This document shows positions 16,430-28,735 of a stretch of DNA of 64,000 bases, piece by piece. The stretch lies in contig OY757020.1 in assembly GCA_963580285.1 (NCBI GenBank), forward strand, positions 101,001,497-101,065,496. Direction: 5' to 3'. The notes under the pieces are model-generated. The model saw only the letters and a program-made list of their open reading frames with translations, was not told the origin of the DNA and searched no databases. The position numbers and the translations under genes were made by a program. This DNA comes from Lucinisca nassula (Eukaryota; Mollusca; Bivalvia; Lucinida; Lucinidae). Each line of letters opens with the position of its first letter. The first letter of the stretch is position 1.

Positions 16430-19400
16430 CACATTCAGACCTCGCCCCTGGCTCACTGCCTCAGGCATAACTGATGGATAAGTTCAACTAACCCAGACGT
16501 ACCTGGTGACTCGATGCAACTGCGACTGCCATGGCAACTGCCACACAAATACTTTATATGTCGGTGCCAGAGCATTCTACATATCTGCTGGCTCGGTGCC
16601 ACTGCCTCCGACATAACAGCTGATTCGGGGCCTTAGCCACAGACGTGCCTGCTGGCTCGATGCTGCTGCCTCACACATAACTGCAGTGTCGCTGCCATAC
16701 GCTGGCTCTGTTCCACTGCCTCAGACATAACTGCTGATTCGGTGCCTAAGCCACAGTCGTGCCTGCTGCCTCCGTGCCAATGCCTCAGATATGCCTGCTG
16801 ACTCGGTTCCACTGCCTCGGACATACCTGCAGGATCGTTGCCATTGGCTCCATGTCACTGCCTCAGACATAACCGATGGATCAGTGCTTCTGCCTCAGGT
16901 GTACCTGGTTGCTTGATGCCACTGCGACTGACTTGCAAATAGACTTAGTGCCACTGAAACCAAAATACTAGATGGATCGTTGGTAAGGCATCAGACATAT
17001 ATGCTGTCTCAAAAGCCACTACCTCGGATATGCCTGCTGACTCGTGCCACTGCATCAGACTTAACTTCTGATTCCATACCCTAATCACAGACGCGCCTCT
17101 TTGCTCGGTCCCGCTGCTTCAGACATAACTGCTGATCCCGTTCCTAAGCCACAGACGTACCTTCTGGCTCGGTGCTACTTCCAAATGCATGCCTGCTGGC
17201 TCGGTTCCACTGCTTCAGACATACCTGCGGGGTCGTTGTCACTGCCTCGGTGCCAAGGCATCAGACATATCTGCTGCCTCAAAGTCACTGTCTCGGGCAT
17301 GCCTGCTGACTCGGTGCCTCTTCTGATTCCTTGCCTAAATCACATACGTGCCTGCAGGCTCGATGCCACTGCCTCTGACACAACTGCTGATTCCGTGCCT
17401 AAACCAAAGACGCGCGTGCTGCATCTGTCTCATTGCCTCTGTTATAACTGCTGATTAATTTCTAAGCCTTAGACGCGCGTGCTGGCTCGGTCCCGTTTGC
17501 TAAGATATAACTACTGATTCGGTGCCTAAGCCATAGACGTGGCTGCTGGCTCAGTGTCGCTGCCTCAGACATAACTTCTGATGCGGTGCTATACCACAGA
17601 CGTGCCTGCTGGCTCGGTGCCACTTCCACAGGCATGTCTGCAGGCTCAGTTCCACTGCCTCAGAGATACCTGCAGGGTCGGGGTCAATCGCTGTCTCAGT
17701 GCCGCTGCCCCAGGCTATACGGAAGGATCTGTGCCACTGCCTCAAACATATAGGGTTGCTCGATGCCACTGTGGCTGTCATGCCTAATGCATTAGTGTTA
17801 CACAAATACATTATGGATCGGTGGCAGGGCATCAAACATGTCTGCTGGCTCACTGTCACTGCCTCAGAAGTCCTGCTGGCCGCGTGCCTACGCCTCAGAC
17901 ATAACTACTGATTCAGTGCTTAAGCCACAGACGTTCCTTCTGGCTCGGTGCCGCAGCTCAGACATGACTGGTGATTCAGTGCCTAAGCCACAGACGCGCC
18001 TGCTGGCTCGGACCCGCTGCCTCAGATATAACTGTTGATTCGTTGCCTAAGCCATAGACTTGCATGCTGGCTCGGTGCCTCTGCCTGAGACATAACTGCT
18101 GATTCAGTGCCTAAGCCACAGACGTGCCTATTGACTCGGTAACAGCTCCACATGCATGTCTGCTGGCCAGGTCCTACTGTTTTAGAGATAAATGCAGGGC
18201 CGTTGCCACTGGCTTGAAGGATCAGTGCCACTGCGACTGCTATGCCTAAGGACTAAGTGTCACTGTAAAACAAATACTCTATGAATCGGGGGCAATGCAA
18301 GACATGTGAGCAGTCATGTGTGAGGCAGGGTCGTTGCCTCTTGCTCAGACATGCCCGCTGGCTCAGACATGCCCGAATCCTTTCCTAAACCACAGGCGCG
18401 CCTGCTGGCTCGGACACGCTGCCTCAGATGAAACTATGATTCGGTGCCTAAGCCACAGATTTGCATGTTGGCTCGGTGCCGCTGTCTCAGATATAACTGC
18501 TGATTCGTTGCTTAAGCCATAGACGTACCTGCTGGCTCGGTGCCGCTACGTCAGACATAACTGCAGATTCGGTGCCCAAGCCACAGACGTACCTGCTGGC
18601 TCGGTGCCACATCCATAGGTATGCCTGCATGCTCGATTCCACTGTCTCAGAGATAGCTGCAGGGTCGTTGTCACTCACTGAGACAAGCCTGCTGTCCCGG
18701 TGCCACTGCCGCATGCTAAACTGATAGATCTGTGTCACAGCCTCAAATGTATCTTGTTGCTCTATGCTACTGTGACTGTCATGCCTAATTATTTAGTGTC
18801 ACTGACACACACACACTTTATTGATCGGCGACAGGACACCAGACATGTCAGCTGGCACATAGTCACTGCCTCAGAAGGCTTGATGGCTGTGTACCACTGC
18901 CTCAGACATAACTGCTGATTCGGTGCCTAAGCCATAGACGTGTCTGCTGGCTCGGTGCTGCTGCCTCATACATGGCTGCTAAAACGGTGCCTAAGCCACA
19001 GACGCGCCGTTCGGCTCGGACCCGCTGCCTCAGTCATAACTGCTAATTCCGTGTCTAAACCACAGATGCGGCTGCTGACTCGGCCACGCTGCTTCAGATA
19101 TAACTGCTGATTCGGTGCCTAAGATGTAGATTTGCCTGCTGGCTCGTTGCCTCTGCCTGGGACATAACTGATGATTAGTGCCTAAGCCACAGACGTGCCT
19201 GCTGGCTCGGTGCCACTGCCACATGCATGCATGTTGGTTCGGTTCCACTGCCACAAAGATACCTGCAGAGTTGTTGTCACTTGTTGAGACATTCTCCCTG
19301 TATCAGTGCCACTGACTAATGCTAAACTGATGGATCAGTGCCACTTGGTTGCTCAAAGCCACTGAGGCCGTCATGGCAAATGACTGAGCACCACTGCCAC

Positions 19401-22331
19401 ACAAGTACTTTATGGATCGGTGGGAAAGCATCAAACATGCCTGAAGGCGGAATGTCACTGCCTAGGACGTGCCTGCTATCTCGGTGCTACTGCCTCCGCA
19501 TTAACAGCTGAATCGGTGCATGCTGGCTAGATGCTGCTGCCACACACATTACTGCATGGTCGTTGCCACTGGCTAAGATATACCCGCTGGCTGGGTTCAA
19601 CTGCCCTAGAGTTAACTGCTGATTCAGTGCCTAAGCCAAAGTCATGCCTGCTGCATCGATGCTGCTGCCTCAGGCATGCCTGCTGACTCGGTTCTATTGC
19701 CTCAGACATATCAGCAGGATCGCTGGACCGCTGACTAAGTGTCACTGCCTCAGACATAACCTATGACTCAGTGCTTCTTCCACAGGCGTACGTGGTTGCT
19801 CGACTGACAAGCCAATATACTTAATGCCACTGCCACCAAAATACTTAATGGTTCGGTGCCAAAGCAGCAGACATAGCTGCTGGCTGCAGACAGTCACTTT
19901 CTCAAACAGGCCTGCTGGCTCGGTGCCACAGTCTAAGGCAAAGTGCTGATTTGGTGCCTAAGCCACGCCACAGACGGGCCTGCTGGCTAGGTGCAACTGC
20001 CTCAGGCATACCTGCTGGCTCGGTTCAGCTGCCTCAGATATACCTGCTGTGTTTTTGCCAATGGCTCAGTCATGCCCGTTGGCTAAGTGCCACTGCTTCA
20101 GACATGACTGAAGGATGAGTGCCCCAGACGTACTTGGTTGCTCGTTTGTCATGCCAAATTACTTACTGCCACTACAACACAAGAGTACTTTATTGCTCGG
20201 TACCAAGGCATCAGGCATGTCTACTTGCTGAACGTCACTGCCTCGGACATGCCTGCTGGCTCGGAAACACTGCCTCAAACAAAACTGCTGATTCGGAGCT
20301 TAAACCACAGACGCACCTGCTGGCTCGGTGCCGCTGCCTCAGGCATAGCTGCCGATTCAGTACAAAAGCCAGAGACATACCTGCGCGCCTGCTGGCTAGG
20401 TACCGCTGCCTCAGGTATAACTGCTGATTAGCTGCAAAAGCCAAAGTCATGCCTGTTAGCTAGGTGCCACTGCTGTAGGCATACCTTCCAGCTCGGTTCC
20501 ACTGCCACAAACATACTTGCAGTGTCTTTGCCACTGGTTCAGACATGCCCGCTGGCTCAGTGCGACAGGTGGACCATTGCCAATGCCTCAGAAGTATCTG
20601 GCTGCTCGACGCCATTGCGTTTGTATGACGTAACCCGCGCCATAAAGTGGGCTTCAACCACAATTGTAATGTTTAACATTCTACATAACTGCTGATTCGG
20701 TGCCTAAGCCTTTATGAATCGGTGGCAAGGCAAGACATGTTAACAGTCATGTATAAGGCAGGGTCGATGCGACTTGCTCAGACATTCCCGTTGGATCAGT
20801 GCCAATGCCTCAGATTACCTGGCTGCTCGATACTATAACGTTTGTCATGCCACACAAAATTTAATACATTATGATTCGGTGCCAAGGCATCAGACATTTT
20901 CTGCTGCCTCAAAGTCACTGACTCGGACATGCCTGCTGACTCGGTCCAGTTTCCTATGACATAACTGCTGATTGGGTGCCTTAGCCACATACATGCCTGC
21001 TGGCTGGATGCCACTGCCTCAGCTAGGTCTGCTGGCTCCGTTTCACTGCCTCAGACATATCTGCAGGGTAGTTGTCACCGGCTCGGTGCGAAGACATCTG
21101 ACATATCTCCTGCCTCAAAGTCTTGTCCTCGGCCATGCCTGCTGACTCAGCGTCACTGTATGAGAGATAACTTACGTAAATCACAGACACACCTGGTGGC
21201 TCAGTCCCGCTGCCTCAGACATAACCGCTGGTTCCATGCCGAAGCCACAGACGTGCATGATTGCTCGGTGCCGCTGCCTCTGACATAACTGCTGATTCAG
21301 TACCGAAATCACAGACGCGCCTGCTGCCTCTGTCCCGCTTCCTCAGTCATAACCGCTGATTCATTGTCTACACCACATACACGCAGGCTGCATCGGTCCC
21401 CCTTCTTTAGATATAACTACTGATTCGATGCCTAAGCCATAGACATGCCTGCTGGCTCGGTGTCGCTGCCTCAGATTAAGCCATAGACGTGCCTGCTGCC
21501 TCAGACATAACTATTGAATGGGTGCCTAAGCCACAGATGTGTCTGTTGGTTTGGTGCTACTACTCAAGCATGCCTACAGGCTCCGTTCCACTGCCTCCGA
21601 GATACATGCAGGGTTGTTGACCCTCGCTGAGACAAGCCCAGCCCACCGCTCCTGGCTAAACTAATGGATCTATGCCACGGCCTCAAACGTATCTGTTTGC
21701 TCGATGCCATTGTGACTGTCATGCCTAACGACTTAGTGTCACTGCCACACAAATAATTTAACGATCGGTGGCAGGGCATCAGGCATGACTGCTGGCTCAT
21801 AGTCATTGCCTCGTGACTGCTGATTCGGTGCTTAAGTCACAGACACGCCTGCTGGCTCGGACCAGCTGCCTCAGTAATATCTGCTTATTCCTTGCCAAAC
21901 TTGCTGGCTCGGTCCCGCTGCCTCAGATTTAAACGCTGATTCGGTGCCTAAACCACAGGCTTGCCTGCTGGCCCGTTGCCTCTGCCTGAGACATAACTGC
22001 AGAATCAGAGCCTAAGCTACAGACCTGCCTGCCGGCTCGGTGTCACATCCACACGCATGCCTACTTGCTCGGCTCCACTGCCTCAGAGATACCTGCAGGG
22101 CCGTTGTCATTGACTCAGTGCCACTGTCTGATTCTAAACTGACTGATATGTGCCACTGCCTCAAACGTACCCGGTTGCACTACCAGCCAAATACTTAATG
22201 GATAGGTGGCAAGGCATCAGACATGTCTGCTGGAGGAAAGTCACTGCCTCGGGCAAGCCTGCTAGCTCGTTGCCACCACCTTCGAAATAACTGCTGATTC
22301 GGTGCAATCGCCACCGAAGTGTCTGCTGCTT
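16430..22331 (+). repeat. 32-bp satellite, left diverged part
   Basis: Two 32-base versions alternate. One begins CTGCTGATTCGGTGCCTAAG and ends CACAGACGTGC. The other begins CTGCTGGCTCGGTGCCGCTG and ends CTCAGACATAA. Together they make a 64-base dimer. All units run in the same orientation here and are quite diverged. A distinctive unit, with CACAAATACTTTATGGATCGG, returns every 400-900 bases, often near 450, which is close to 14 units. Open frames are short and change frame every unit because 32 is not a multiple of 3. Confidence 0.92.
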
Positions 22332-22838
22332 TGGTCGGGCCCCTCGGAGTCTAACTGTTGGTTTTCTTTTGCTCCAGCAATTCTGTTGTTGTATGCTGTC
22401 GAGTCCTCAACCTTGTTTCACCTCTGTAGATTTTTGATGTGTATGTTCTCGGAGATGTTACAGTGATGAGTTAGGAAGCCTTCACGCGGACTAAACAAAA
22501 TTAATGTATACCGCGACAGAGGTAAGGGCAAGGATAATTGCCATGTAAAATCGATTTAAGCCCCCAAGTGGAATACTGACCGTTCCAAGGCGGTTCTTCT
22601 GTGGCGGTTTATTTATGTTGTTGTTGGTTACTTACTGTGTGTATCACTTGTGTCTTTTTATTTTGGATGGCCATTTGGACATTTTGTGGGAAAGTAACTG
22701 TCCTTATGGCCGTCCTTTGTTTAGGTTTCCATTATGGTCTGGTCGCGTCATATTTGTGTTTCTTTCCCTTTGGTGTCTTTGATGGGTGGAGTAAGTTAAT
22801 TGTATCGATTCTTGATCTTTGTTTTACTTCTACTTTGT
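22332..22838 (+). mobile_element. Beta repeat, longest copy, inside the satellite
   Basis: It runs from GGTCGGGCCCCTCGGAGTC to GATTCTTGATCTTTGTTTTA and CTTCTACTTTG. It includes a 5' stretch (GTTGGTTTTCTTTTGCTCC) found elsewhere only in the copy at 59,541-60,050. Satellite units stand on both sides, so it inserted into the array. It has no terminal inverted repeats. Confidence 0.82.
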
Positions 22839-23440
22839 TCGATGCTGCTGCCACACGCATAACTGCAGGGTCTTAACTACTCATTAGGACATGCCCGCTG
22901 GCTCGGATACACTGTCTCAGACATAACTGCTGATTCGGTGCCACAGTCATGCCGGCTGCCTCGCCGCCACTGACTCCGGCATGCCTGCTGGCTCGGTTCA
23001 ATTGCCTCAGACATACCTGTAGGATCCTTGCCAATGGCTCAGGAATTCCCGCTGGCTCAGTGCCACTGCCTCGGACAAAGAATCGATTCATTCAGTACGT
23101 CTGCTTCAGACGTACCTGGTTGCTTGATGCCACTGCGACAGACATGCAAATTGACTTAGTGCCACTGCCACCAAAATACTTTATGGATCGGTGCAAAAGC
23201 ATCAGACACGCATGCTGGCTCAAAGTCACTGCCTCAAACAGGCCTGCTGGCTCGGTGCCACAGCCTAAAGCATAAATGCTGATTCGGTGCCTACGCCACA
23301 GACGTGCCTCCGGGTAAGTTGCAACTGCCTAAGGCATGCCTGCTGGCTCAGTTCAGGCATACCTCCAGTGTCGTTGCCAATGGCTCAGATATGCCTGTAC
23401 TGCCTCAGACATAACTGGTAGATCAGTGCCACTGCCTCAT
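22839..23440 (+). repeat. 32-bp satellite, diverged units after the beta insertion
   Basis: Same orientation and same diverged character as the left part. It leads into the higher-order core. Confidence 0.85.
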
Positions 23441-24999
23441 AAGTCGCTGCCTCGGGCATGCCTGCTGGCTCGAAGCCACTGCCTCAGATAAAACTGCTTA
23501 TTCAGAGCCTAAACCATAGACGCGCCTGCTCGGTCGGTGCCGCTGCCTTTGGCACATCTTCTGATTCGGTACCTAAGCTAAAGAGATGCATGCTAGTTAA
23601 GTGCCACTGCCACAGACATGTCTGTCGGCACGGATCCATTGCCTTAGACATACCTGCAGGCTAGTTGCTACTGGCTCATGCAGGCATGCGCGCTGGCTCA
23701 GTGCGACAGCTTCAGATATAACTGATGGATCAGTGCCAATGCCTCAGAGATACCAGGCTGATCGATGTCATTGCGTTGTCATGTCACATAAATAATCACT
23801 GGTTTGGTGCCATTACTGCTGATTCGGCGCCTGATCCACAGACGCGCCTGCTGCCCCTGTACCGTTGTCTCAGTCATAACTGCTAATTCCTTGCCTAAAC
23901 CATAGACGCGCCTCCTGGCTCGGTCCCGCTTCCTCCAGTGCCTAAGCAATAGACACGCCTGCTGGCTCGGTTCCGCTGCCTCACATATAACTGCTGATTC
24001 GGTGCCAAAGCCATAGACGTGCATGCTGGCTCGGTGCCGCTGCCTCCGACATAACTGCTGATTCAGTGCCTAAGCCACAGACCTGCCTGTAGACAACCAA
24101 AGGAATGTCTGAAGCAGTGGCGTCTAGCTAGCAGGCATGTCTATGGCTAAGGCACCAAATCAACAGATATGCCTGTGGCAGCGGCAGCGATCCAGCAGGC
24201 GCATCCGTGGTTTAATTTCCAAATCAGCTGTTTTGTCTGAGCTAGGCATTTCCGAGGCAGTGACGTTGAGCAAGCAGACATGTATAACGTCTTGCCCAGC
24301 AGGCTTGTCTGTGGCTTAGGCACCGAATCAGCTGTTTTGTCTGTGGCAGTGGCTCCGAGCCAGCAGGCATGATTGAGGCAGTGACTTTGAGCATGCACAC
24401 ATGTCTAATGCCTTGTCCAGTCGGCCCTTCTGAGGCTTAGTCGCGTCTATAATTCGGTGCCAATGCCTCAGACAGAACTGCTTACTCAGAGCCAAAACCA
24501 CAGTCGCGTCTGCTCGGTCGGTGCCGCTGCCTTTAGCACAGCTGCTGATTCGGTGTCTAAGCTAAAAAGATACATGCTAGATAGGTGCCATTGCCACAGA
24601 CATGCCTGTCGGCCCGGTTCCATTGCCTTAGACATACCTGCGGGCTCGTTGCTACTGGCTCAGGCATGCGCGCTGGCTCAGTGCAACAGCTTGGATTAGT
24701 GTCAATGCCCCAGAGGTACCTGGCTGCTCGATGCCATTGCGTTTGTATTGTCACCTAAATAAATAATGGTTTGGTGCCATTACTGCTGATTCGGTGCCTC
24801 AACCACAGACGCGCCTGCTGCCTCTGTACCGTTGTCTCAGTCATACCTGCTAATTCCTTGCCTAAACCATAGACGTGCCTGCTGGCTCGGTCCCGCTTCC
24901 TCCAGTTCCTAAGCAATAGACATACCTGCTGGCTCGGTTCCGCTGCCTCAGATATAACTGCTGATTCGGTGCCTAAGCCATAGACGTGCATGCTGGCTC

Positions 25000-27900
25000 G
25001 GTGTCGCTGCCTCCGACATAACCGCTGATTCGGTGCCAAAGCCACAGACCTGCCTGCTGGCTCTGCGCCACTTCCAAAGGAATGTCTGAAGCAGTGGCGC
25101 CTAGCTAGCAGGCATGTCTATGGCTTAGGCACCAAATCAACAGATATACCTGCGGCAGCGGCACCGATCCAGCAGGCGTATCTGTGGTTTAAGTTCCAAA
25201 TCAGCTGTTTTGTCTGTGACAGTGGCTCCGAGCCAGCAGCCGTATTTGAGGCAGTGACTTTGAGCAAGCACACATGTCTAATGCCTTTTCCAGTCTGCCA
25301 ATCTGAGGATTAGGCGCGTCTTTAATTCGGTGCCGCTGCCTGAGACAGAACTGGTTATTCAGAGCCTAAACCACAGACGCGCCTGCTCGGTCGGTGCCGC
25401 TGCCTTTGGCACAGATGCTGACCCGGTGCCTAAACTAACGAGGTTCATACTAGTTAGGTGCCACTGCCACAGACATGCCTGTCCGCACGGTTCCATTGCC
25501 TTAGACATACATGCAGGCTCGTTGCTACTGGCTCATGCAAAGCATGCGCGCTGGCTCAGTGCGACAGCTTCAGATATAATTGATGGATCAGTGCCAATGC
25601 CTCAGAGGTACCTGGCTGCTCGATGCCATTGCTTTTGTCCTGTCACATAAATAATCAGTGGTTTTGTGCCATTACTGCTGATTCGGTGCCTAAACCACAG
25701 ACGCGCCTGCTGCCTCTATACCTATGTCTCAGTTACAACTGCTTATTCCTTGCATAAATCATAGACCCGCCTGCTGGCTCGGTCCCGCTTCCTCCAGTGC
25801 CTTAGCAATAGACATGCCTGCTGGCCCGGTTCCGCTGCCTCAGATATAACTGCTGATTCGGTGCCTAAGCCATAGACGTGCATGCTGGCTCGGTGCCGCG
25901 GCCTCCGACACAACAGTTGATTCGGTGCCCAAGCCATAAACCTATCTGCCGGCTCTTTGCCACTTCCAAAGGAATGTCTGAAGCGGTCGCGCCTAGCTAG
26001 TCGCCATGTCTATGTCTTAGGCACCAAATCAACAGATATGCCTGCGGCAGCTGCTCGATGCCATAGCGTTTGTCATGTCGAATAAATAATCAATGGTTTG
26101 GTGCCATTACTGCTGATTCGGTGCCTAAACCACAGACGCGCCTGCTGCCTCTGTACCGTTGTCTCAGTCATAACTGCTAATTCCTTGCCTAAACAATGGA
26201 CGCGCCTGCTTGCTCGGTCCCGCTTCCTCCAGTGCCTAAACAATAGACATGCCTGCTGGATCGGTTCCGCTGCCTCAGATATAACTGCTGATTTGGTGTC
26301 TAAGCCATAGACGTGCATGCTGGCTCTGTGCCGCTGCCTCCGACATAACTGCTGATTCGGTGTATAAGCCACAAGCCTGCCTGCTCGCTCTGTGCCACTT
26401 CCAAAGGAATGTGTGAAGCATTGGCGCCTAGCTAGCAGGCATGTCTATGGCTTAGGCACCAAATCAACAGATATGCCTGCGGCATCGGCACCGATCCAGC
26501 CGGCGCATCTTTGGTTAAGTTCCAGATCAGCTGTTTTGACTGAGGCAGGCATTTCCGAGGCAGTGACGTGGAGCAAGCAGACATGTATAACGTCTTGCCC
26601 AGCAGGCGTGTCTGTGGCTTAGGCACCGAATCAGCTGTTTTGTCTGTGGCAGTGGCTCCGAGCCAGCAGGCATATTTGAGGCAATGACTTTCAGCAAGCA
26701 AACATGTCTAATGCCTTGTCCAGTCGGCCCATTTGAGGTTTAGGGGCGTCTATAATTCGGTGCCGCTGCCTCAGACTGAGCTGCTTATTCAGAGCCTAAA
26801 GCTCGGTCGGTGCCGCTGCCTTTGGCACAGCTGCTGATCCGGTACCTAAGCTAAAGAGATACATGCCAATTAGGTGCCACTGCCACATACATGCCTGTTG
26901 GCACGGTTCCATTGCCTTAGTCATACCTGCTGGCCCGTTGCTGCTGGCTAAGGCATGCGCGCTGGCTCAGTTTGACAGCTTCAGATATAACTGATGGATC
27001 AGTTTGTCTCAGTCATAACTGCTAATTCCTTGCCTATATCATTGACGCGCCTGCTGGCTCGGTCCCGCTTCCGCCAGTGCCAAAGCAATAAACATGCCTG
27101 CTTGCTCGGTTCCGCTGCCTCAGATATAACTGCTGAGTCGGTGCCTAAGCCACAGACCTGCCTGCTGGCTCTGTGCCACTTTCAAAGGAATGTCTGAAGC
27201 AGTGACGCCTAGCTAGCAGGCATGTCTATGGCTTAGGCACCAAATCAACAGATATGCCTGTGGCAGTGACAGCAATCCAGCAGGCGCATCTGTGGTTTAA
27301 GTTCCAAATCAGCTGTTTTGGCTGAGGCAGGCATTTTCGAGGCAGTCACGTTGAGCAAACAGACATGTATATAACATCTTGCCAAGCAGGCGTAACTTTG
27401 AGCAAGAAACATGTCTAATGCCTCGTCCAGTCGGCCCATATGAGGCTTAGGCGCGTCTATAATTCGGTGCCGCTGCCTCAGACAGAACTGCTTATTCAGA
27501 GCCTAAACCACAGACGCCCCTGCTCGGACGGTGCCGCTGCCTTTGGCACAGCTGCTGATCCGGTGCCTAAGCTAACGAGATGCATGGTAGTTAGATGCCT
27601 CTGCCACAGACATGCCTGCTGGCCTTAAACCATAAACGCGCATGCTGGCTCGGTCCCGCTTCCTTCAGTGCCTAAGCAATAGACATGCCTGCTGGCTCGG
27701 TGCCGCTGCCTCACATATAACTGCTGATTCGTTGCTTAATCCATAGACTTGCATGCTAGCTCGGTGCCGCTGCCTCCGACATAACTGCTGATTCGGTGCC
27801 TAAGCCACAGTCCTGCCTGCTGGCTCTGTGCTACTTCCAAAGGAATGTCTGAAGCAGTGGTGCCTAGCTAGCAGGCATGTCTATGGCTTAGGCAACAAAT

Positions 27901-28500
27901 CAACACATATGCCTGTGGCAGCGGCACCAATCCAACAGACGTTGCTGTGGTTTAAGTTCCAAATAAGCTGTTTTGTCTGTCAGGCATTTCCGAGGCAGTG
28001 AAGTTGATGAAGCAGATATGTATAACGTCTTGCCCAGCAGGCATGTCTGTGGCTTAGGCACCGAATCAGCTGTTTTGTCGGTGGCAGTGCCTCCAAGCCA
28101 GCAGGCATGCTTGAGGCAATGACTTTCAGCAAGCACACATGTCTAATACCCTGTCCAGTCGGCCCATCTGAGGCTTAGGCGCGTCTATAATTCGGTGCCG
28201 CTGCCTCAGACAGAACTGCTTATTCAGAGCCTAAACCATAGACGCGCCTGCTCGGTCGGTGCCGCTGCCTTTAGCACAGCAGCTGATTCGGTGCCTAAGC
28301 TAAAGAGATACGTGCTGGATAGGTGCCACTGTCACAGACATGCATGTCGGCACGGTTCCATTGCCTTAGATATACCTGCAGGCTCGTTGCTACTGGCTCA
28401 GGCATGCGAGCTGGCTCAGTGCGACAGCTTCAGATATAACTGATGGATCAGTACCAATGCTTCAGAGGTACCTGGCTGCTAGTTAGATGCCTCTGCCACA
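25000..28500. repeat. Super-duplication, copy 1 (offset about 8.1 kb)
   Basis: Corresponding points here and at 33,130-36,600 lie 8,116-8,120 bases apart over four consecutive junctions (25,971/34,087, 26,407/34,524, 27,186/35,306, 27,838/35,958), with nearly identical sequence. The unusual order of unit lengths (436, 779, 652) is also kept. Confidence 0.8.
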
Positions 28501-28735
28501 GACATGCCATGGATTCGGTGCCTAAGCTAAAGAGATACGTGCTGGATAGGTGCCACTGCCACAGACATGCATGTCGGTACGGTTCCATTGCCTTAGATAT
28601 ACCTGCAGGCTCGTTGCTACTGGCTCAGGCATGCGAGCTGGCTCAGTGCGACAGCTTCAGATATAACTGATGGATCAGTACCAATGCTTCAGAGGTACCT
28701 GGCTGCTAGTTAGATGCCTCTGCCACAGACATGCC
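28285..28735 (+). repeat. Recent 227-bp direct duplication within the core
   Basis: The segment that begins GATTCGGTGCCTAAGCTAAA occurs at 28,285 and again at 28,512, about 227 bases apart, almost without change. It spans about seven basic units and shows local unequal exchange or slippage. Confidence 0.85.
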
